A stretch of DNA of 64,000 nucleotides, taken from NCBI GenBank assembly GCA_037893245.1, contig JBAIAA010000735.1, positions 124,001 to 188,000 of the forward strand, read 5' to 3'. Source of the stretch: Crossaster papposus. Taxonomy: Eukaryota > Echinodermata > Asteroidea > Velatida > Solasteridae. Under the pieces are notes generated by a model. That model did not search any database, was not told the DNA's origin, and worked only from the letters and a program-made list of their open reading frames with translations. Below, piece after piece: positions 60,016 to 64,000 of the stretch (its first letter is position 1; each line of letters starts with the position of its first letter). The position numbers and the translations under genes are program-made.

Positions 60016-61202
60016 AGATAAGATTGCGAAATCGCGCGCGTTAAAACTGGGAAAAAATGACGTCGGGCAGAACGGTGACTCGAACCCAGGCGATGGAACC
60101 CCGCAGACGAGGAGCCTAACCACTCGGCCATTCGACTACCAGTCAACACTGTTTGAAATCGATGTGACTTAATAGGTTTGAAAGCTGGAGTAATAGCTCT
60201 ATCCTACATCTGCTCAAAGGAAGAAGGAGAAACTGTGTTTTCAGGGTTAATGATCCGCCCACGCATTAATTGTCCGAAAATTCGACTTATTTTATGTCGA
60301 TAGAGGGCGCGCCACACAAATAAAAGTCACCAGCAAAGCGCGGGCTCAAAGGAAACAACACAAAATCAGACAAACGGCGCTGCCTCGCGACACTCGGGAG
60401 TAGGGTGGCAATGTATATATTTTTTCATTGGAAATTTAGAAATTTAAATAAAATTGTCTTGTTTGCATTGGGTAAGAATTTTTCAAAAATAATCATCAGT
60501 CAACCCACCAAAAATTGAAGAGAATATGACATGCTAGTCGTCTTGTTTCTGTAGTCCCTGAACACGTGAAAGTTCTAAGTATTTTAATAAGATCGTGAAA
60601 GTATAGGCGTTTTAGCCCTTAGGTCTATGGGAATTGATTTGCTCCGTTTCACCCAAAGGGCTCTGTGTTAATAAACCCCGGTCACAACGGATCGTACGAA
60701 ATGTTGTCCTGGTAAGGCCTGGTCACAACGAACCCACGACGCATTTGTTCCACGAAACGACATACAATTTGGGCAGATAGTGGGTCATCGGGGGTCGTCG
60801 CAAGACAGTCCTACGAAATTTCGAGCATCGTGGCATCGATGTACGTACATGTACGTACGGACGGGTAATGACGCCTTGATCAAGGCTAAAGAAAACTATG
60901 CATTATTCTCTATTCCACATCTTGTAAAAGTCCAAGGGTGGCATCGAAATGGATTTAGAAATTGCAAGTCGATTTGCAAGCGGGGGGGGGGGGGGGGGGG
61001 GGGTGGGGGGAATTCATTGTACGTTTGCACTTTCACAAACATAGCATTGAAATGTATTGTAACGTCGAGCGACACATCAGAGCCAACACACCCCGCTTGC
61101 GTAAATTGACCGACTCCCATATATAGGACTCTTCACTCGGGCGAATTAAGCCGTTGAGCTAACTCCGGTTGGTATTTGAAGACTATAATTTAAATCTTTT
61201 AA
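60016..61202 (-). repeat. Beta module, copy 2
   Basis: Differs from copy 1 mainly in G-run length. Confidence 0.8.
60065..60137 (-). tRNA. tRNA-like element, Ser/Leu-type A box (beta 2)
   Basis: Same sequence as beta 1. Confidence 0.5.
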
Positions 61203-61734
61203 AGATAAGATTGCGAAATTTCGCGCGTTAAAACTGAAAAAAAAAAAACATCGGCCAGGACGAGGACTCGAACCCAGGCGATTAAACCCCGCAAACGAGG
61301 AGCCTAAACACTCGGCCATTCGACTACCGGTCAACATTGTTTCAAATCGATGTGACTTATGTTTAAAAACTGAAGTAATAGCTCCAGTGTAGAATGAAGA
61401 AAAAAAAGTTATGTCGTGTTGACCAAGCATTCAGGGGGTCGAACCCGTGACTTTACTCACTGAACGACCACCCATATAGGACTCTTTTGGGTTCTAGGAT
61501 TCCCGGCCCACCACACATCCTTCCCTGTCCATGTTCATGTAACCCGTAGGCCACGCTACCGTAAAGGGAGGACTGACGGAGCGAGGCCCTAGCTCTTGCC
61601 GCCTATGCAAGCAAACGAGCTCCGTCCCTATACTAAGGTGCGCACCTGAACTCCGCGGACAGTACCAGCCTGACGAATTAAGCCGCTGAGCTAACTCCGG
61701 TTGGTGATTGAAGACGATCAATTAATTCTTTTAT
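61203..61734 (-). repeat. Alpha module, copy 3
   Basis: As copy 2, with an A to G change (CTACCGTAAAG) shared with copy 4. Confidence 0.8.
61253..61325 (-). tRNA. tRNA-like element, Ser/Leu-type A box (alpha 3)
   Basis: Same sequence as alpha 2. Confidence 0.5.
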
Positions 61735-61783
61735 AGATAAGATTGCGAAATCGCGCGCGTTAAAACTGGGAAAAAATGACGTC

Positions 61784-61856
61784 GGGCAGAACGGTGACTC
61801 GAACCCAGGCGATGGAACCCCGCAGACGAGGAGCCTAACCACTCGGCCATTCGACT
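61784..61856 (-). tRNA. tRNA-like element, Ser/Leu-type A box (beta 3)
   Basis: Same sequence as beta 1. Confidence 0.5.
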
Positions 61857-62622
61857 ACCAGTCAACACTGTTTGAAATCGATGTGACTTAATAGGTTTGA
61901 AAGCTGGAGTAATAGCTCTATCCTACATCTGCTCAAAGGAAGAAGGAGAAACTGTGTTTTCAGGGTTAATGATCCGCCCACGCATTAATTGTCCGAAAAT
62001 TCGACTTATTTTATGTCGATAGAGGGCGCGCCACACAAATAAAAGTCACCAGCAAAGCGCGGGCTCAAAGGAAACAACACAAAATCAGACAAACGGCGCT
62101 GCCTCGCGACACTCGGGAGTAGGGTGGCAATGTATATATTTTTTCATTGGAAATTTAGAAATTTAAATAAAATTGTCTTGTTTGCATTGGGTAAGAATTT
62201 TTCAAAAATAATCATCAGTCAACCCACCAAAAATTGAAGAGAATATGACATGCTAGTCGTCTTGTTTCTGTAGTCCCTGAACACGTGAAAGTTCTAAGTA
62301 TTTTAATAAGATCGTGAAAGTATAGGCGTTTTAGCCCTTAGGTCTATGGGAATTGATTTGCTCCGTTTCACCCAAAGGGCTCTGTGTTAATAAACCCCGG
62401 TCACAACGGATCGTACGAAATGTTGTCCTGGTAAGGCCTGGTCACAACGAACCCACGGCGCATTTGTTCCACGAAACGACATACAATTTGGGCAGATAGT
62501 GGGTCATCGGGGGTCGTCGCAAGACAGTCCTACGAAATTTCGAGCATCGTGGCATCGATGTACGTACATGTACGTACGGACGGGTAATGACGCCTTGATC
62601 AAGGCTAAAGAAAACTATGCAT

Positions 62623-62651
62623 AGAAAGTTCAAGAAATTTAAAAATCGTAT
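62623..62651. other. 29-bp AT-rich indel in beta 3
   Basis: Present only in this copy and flanked by TAT; either an insertion here or a deletion from the other copies. Confidence 0.8.
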
Positions 62652-62940
62652 TATTCTCTATTCCACATCTTGTGAAAGTCCAAGGGTGGCATCGAAATGG
62701 ATTTATAAATTGCAAGTCGATTTGCAAGCGGGGGGGGGGGGGGGGGGGGGACTACATTGTACGTTTGCACTTTCACAAACATAGCATTGAAATGTATTGT
62801 AACGTCGAGCGACACATCAGAGCCAACACACCCCGCTTGCGTAAATTGACCGACTCCCATATAGGACTCTTCACTCTGGCGAATTAAGCCGTTGAGCTAA
62901 CTCCGGTTGGTATTTGAAGACTATAATTTAAATCTTTTAA

Positions 62941-63473
62941 AGATAAGATTGCGAAATTTCGCGCGTTAAAACTGAAAAAAAAAAAAACATCGGCCAGGAC
63001 GAGGACTCGAACCCAGGCGATTAAACCCCGCAAACGAGGAGCCTAAACACTCGGCCATTCGACTACCGGTCAACATTGTTTCAAATCGATGTGACTTATG
63101 TTTAAAAACTGAAGTAATAGCTCCAGTGTAGAATGAAGAAAAAAAAGTTATGTCGTGTTGACCAAGCATTCAGGGGGTCAAACCCGTGACTTTACTCACT
63201 GAACGACCACCCATATAGGACTCTTTTGGGTTCTAGGATTCCCGGCCCACCACACATCCTTCCCTGTCCATGTTCATGTAACCCGTAGGCCACGCTACCG
63301 TAAAGGGAGGACTGACCGAGCGAGGCCCTAGCTCTTGCCGCCTATGCAAGCAAACGAGCTCTGTCCCTATACTAAGGTGCGCACCTGAACTCCGCGGACA
63401 GTACCAGCCTGACGAATTAAGCCGCTGAGCTAACTCCGGTTGGTGATTGAAGACGATCAATTAATTCTTTTAT
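62941..63473 (-). repeat. Alpha module, copy 4
   Basis: As copy 3; its second B-box-like element has GGTTTGACCCC (one change). Confidence 0.8.
62992..63064 (-). tRNA. tRNA-like element, Ser/Leu-type A box (alpha 4)
   Basis: Same sequence as alpha 2. Confidence 0.5.
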
Positions 63474-64000
63474 AGATAAGATTGCGAAATCGCGCGCGTT
63501 AAAACTGGGAAAAAATGACGTCGGGCAGAACGGGGACTCGAACCCAGGCGATGGAACCCCGCAGACGAGGAGCCTAACCACTCGGCCATTCGACTACCAG
63601 TCAACACTGTTTGAAATCGATGTGACTTAATAGGTTTGAAAGCTGGAGTAATAGCTCTATCCTACATCTGCTCAAAGGAAGAAGGAGAAACTGTGTTTTC
63701 AGGGTTAATGATCCGCCCACGCATTAATTGTCCGAAAATTCGACTTATTTTATGTCGATAGAGGGCGCGCCACACAAATAAAAGTCACCAGCAAAGCGCG
63801 GGCTCAAAGGAAACAACACAAAATCAGACAAACGGCTCTGCCTCGCGACACTCGGGAGTAGGGTGGCAATGTATATATTTTTTCATTGGAAATTTAGAAA
63901 TTTAAATAAAATTGTCTTGTTTGCATTGGGTAAGAATTTTTCAAAAATAATCATCAGTCAACCCACCAAAAATTGAAGAGAATATGACATGCTAGTCGTC
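63474..64000 (-). repeat. Beta module, copy 4 (cut by window edge)
   Basis: Array 2 continues past the right edge. Confidence 0.8.
63523..63595 (-). tRNA. tRNA-like element, Ser/Leu-type A box (beta 4)
   Basis: One T-stem change relative to other beta copies gives CTGGG/CCCCG, with four of five pairs, and a perfect B box GGTTCGAGTCC. The best-folded of the eight. Confidence 0.5.

Larger units (their letters stand above)
61735..62940 (-). repeat. Beta module, copy 3
   Basis: Longer than copies 1 and 2 because of 29 extra bases at 62623-62651; the sequence after the G-run is also altered (no T-G6, ACTACATTG in place of GAATTCATTG). Confidence 0.8.
57763..64000 (-). repeat. Second tandem array, 1.72-1.74 kb unit
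   Basis: Units begin near 57767, 59484, 61203 and 62941, the last cut by the window edge. Copies are almost identical, apart from G-run length, one 29-bp indel and scattered substitutions. Each unit is alpha then beta, which share their first ~130 bp (start through the tRNA-like element) and their last ~30 bp (CCGTTGAGCTAACTCCGG or a close variant). It therefore arose by duplication of a shorter tRNA-containing element. Pol III-type signals are on the minus strand. I recognise no coding gene. Confidence 0.9.

Noticed and set aside
59064-61109. Plus-strand frames of 108-109 codons crossing the G-run, and 94-codon minus-strand frames
   Set aside because: They encode poly-Gly from a variable G-run or Phe runs from T-runs, and change between units.
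58059-63460. Repeated 75-codon minus-strand frames in alpha
   Set aside because: Identical because the repeat is recent. They overlap the A-box-like site, have no recognisable domain, and no sign of codon constraint can be judged from four near-identical copies.
57817-63595. True tRNA-Ser or tRNA-Leu genes in array 2
   Set aside because: The A box fits, but there is no long variable arm in the 73-nt span, no clean anticodon loop, and acceptor and T stems have mismatches; kept only as tRNA-like.
57763-64000. 5S rDNA, snRNA or histone repeat as the second array
   Set aside because: I looked for recognisable 5S, U-snRNA and histone sequence and saw none.

Overview
The window is non-coding satellite DNA from an animal nuclear genome. 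I find no protein gene I can support. It holds two unrelated tandem arrays, both built from tRNA-derived, RNA polymerase III (Pol III) type sequence. The animal assignment rests on the initiator tRNA-Met features (loop with C33 before CAU, A54 and A60 in the T loop). I cannot name the species; an invertebrate is a guess.

Array 1 (1 to about 57,767, entering from the left edge) is a plus-strand array with a basic period near 401 bp. Two diverged 401-bp halves alternate and form a higher-order repeat (HOR) of 802 bp. Each half carries three modules descended from initiator tRNA-Met: X, R and Y. In the first complete unit they are R2 42-113, D 163-234, A 337-408, R1 440-511, B 561-633 and C 738-809. 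A and C are the X modules, R1 and R2 the R modules, B and D the Y modules. A, B and D keep the CAU anticodon. C has UAU, and the old R modules have AGU at that place. In a regular unit, counted from the start of A, R1 lies at +103, B at +224, C at +401, the next R2 at +507 and the next D at +628. That gives roughly 144 half-units and some 430 tRNA-like modules (arithmetic from the period, not an itemised count). A, B, C and D each end 5-9 nt before a T5 run, so each looks like a complete Pol III unit. No class is a perfect initiator tRNA: X modules have a 5:68 mismatch, Y modules have C1/U72, A27/G43 and C55.

Regionally, 1-12 kb and 17-23 kb are very regular 802-bp HOR. From 12 to 17 kb and from 23 to 46 kb the phase is repeatedly broken by half-unit exchange, nested duplication and hybrid tRNA modules. 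From 46 to 57 kb many units are 782 bp because a 20-bp deletion removed the terminator after C. Divergence looks greater toward the right end.

Array 2 (57,763 to the right edge) begins at a sharp junction with a TTAAA overlap. It is a 1.72-1.74 kb repeat made of two related modules, alpha (about 533 bp) and beta (about 1.18 kb). Each starts with the same sequence and carries on the minus strand a tRNA-like element with a perfect Ser/Leu-type A box, a B box and a T-run. The two arrays would therefore be transcribed toward each other. Beta also holds a 19-22 nt G-run and an 18-bp palindrome.

The parts do not form a pathway. The biological interest is the amplification of initiator-tRNA-derived Pol III units into a satellite, with anticodon drift and terminator loss spreading through the copies.
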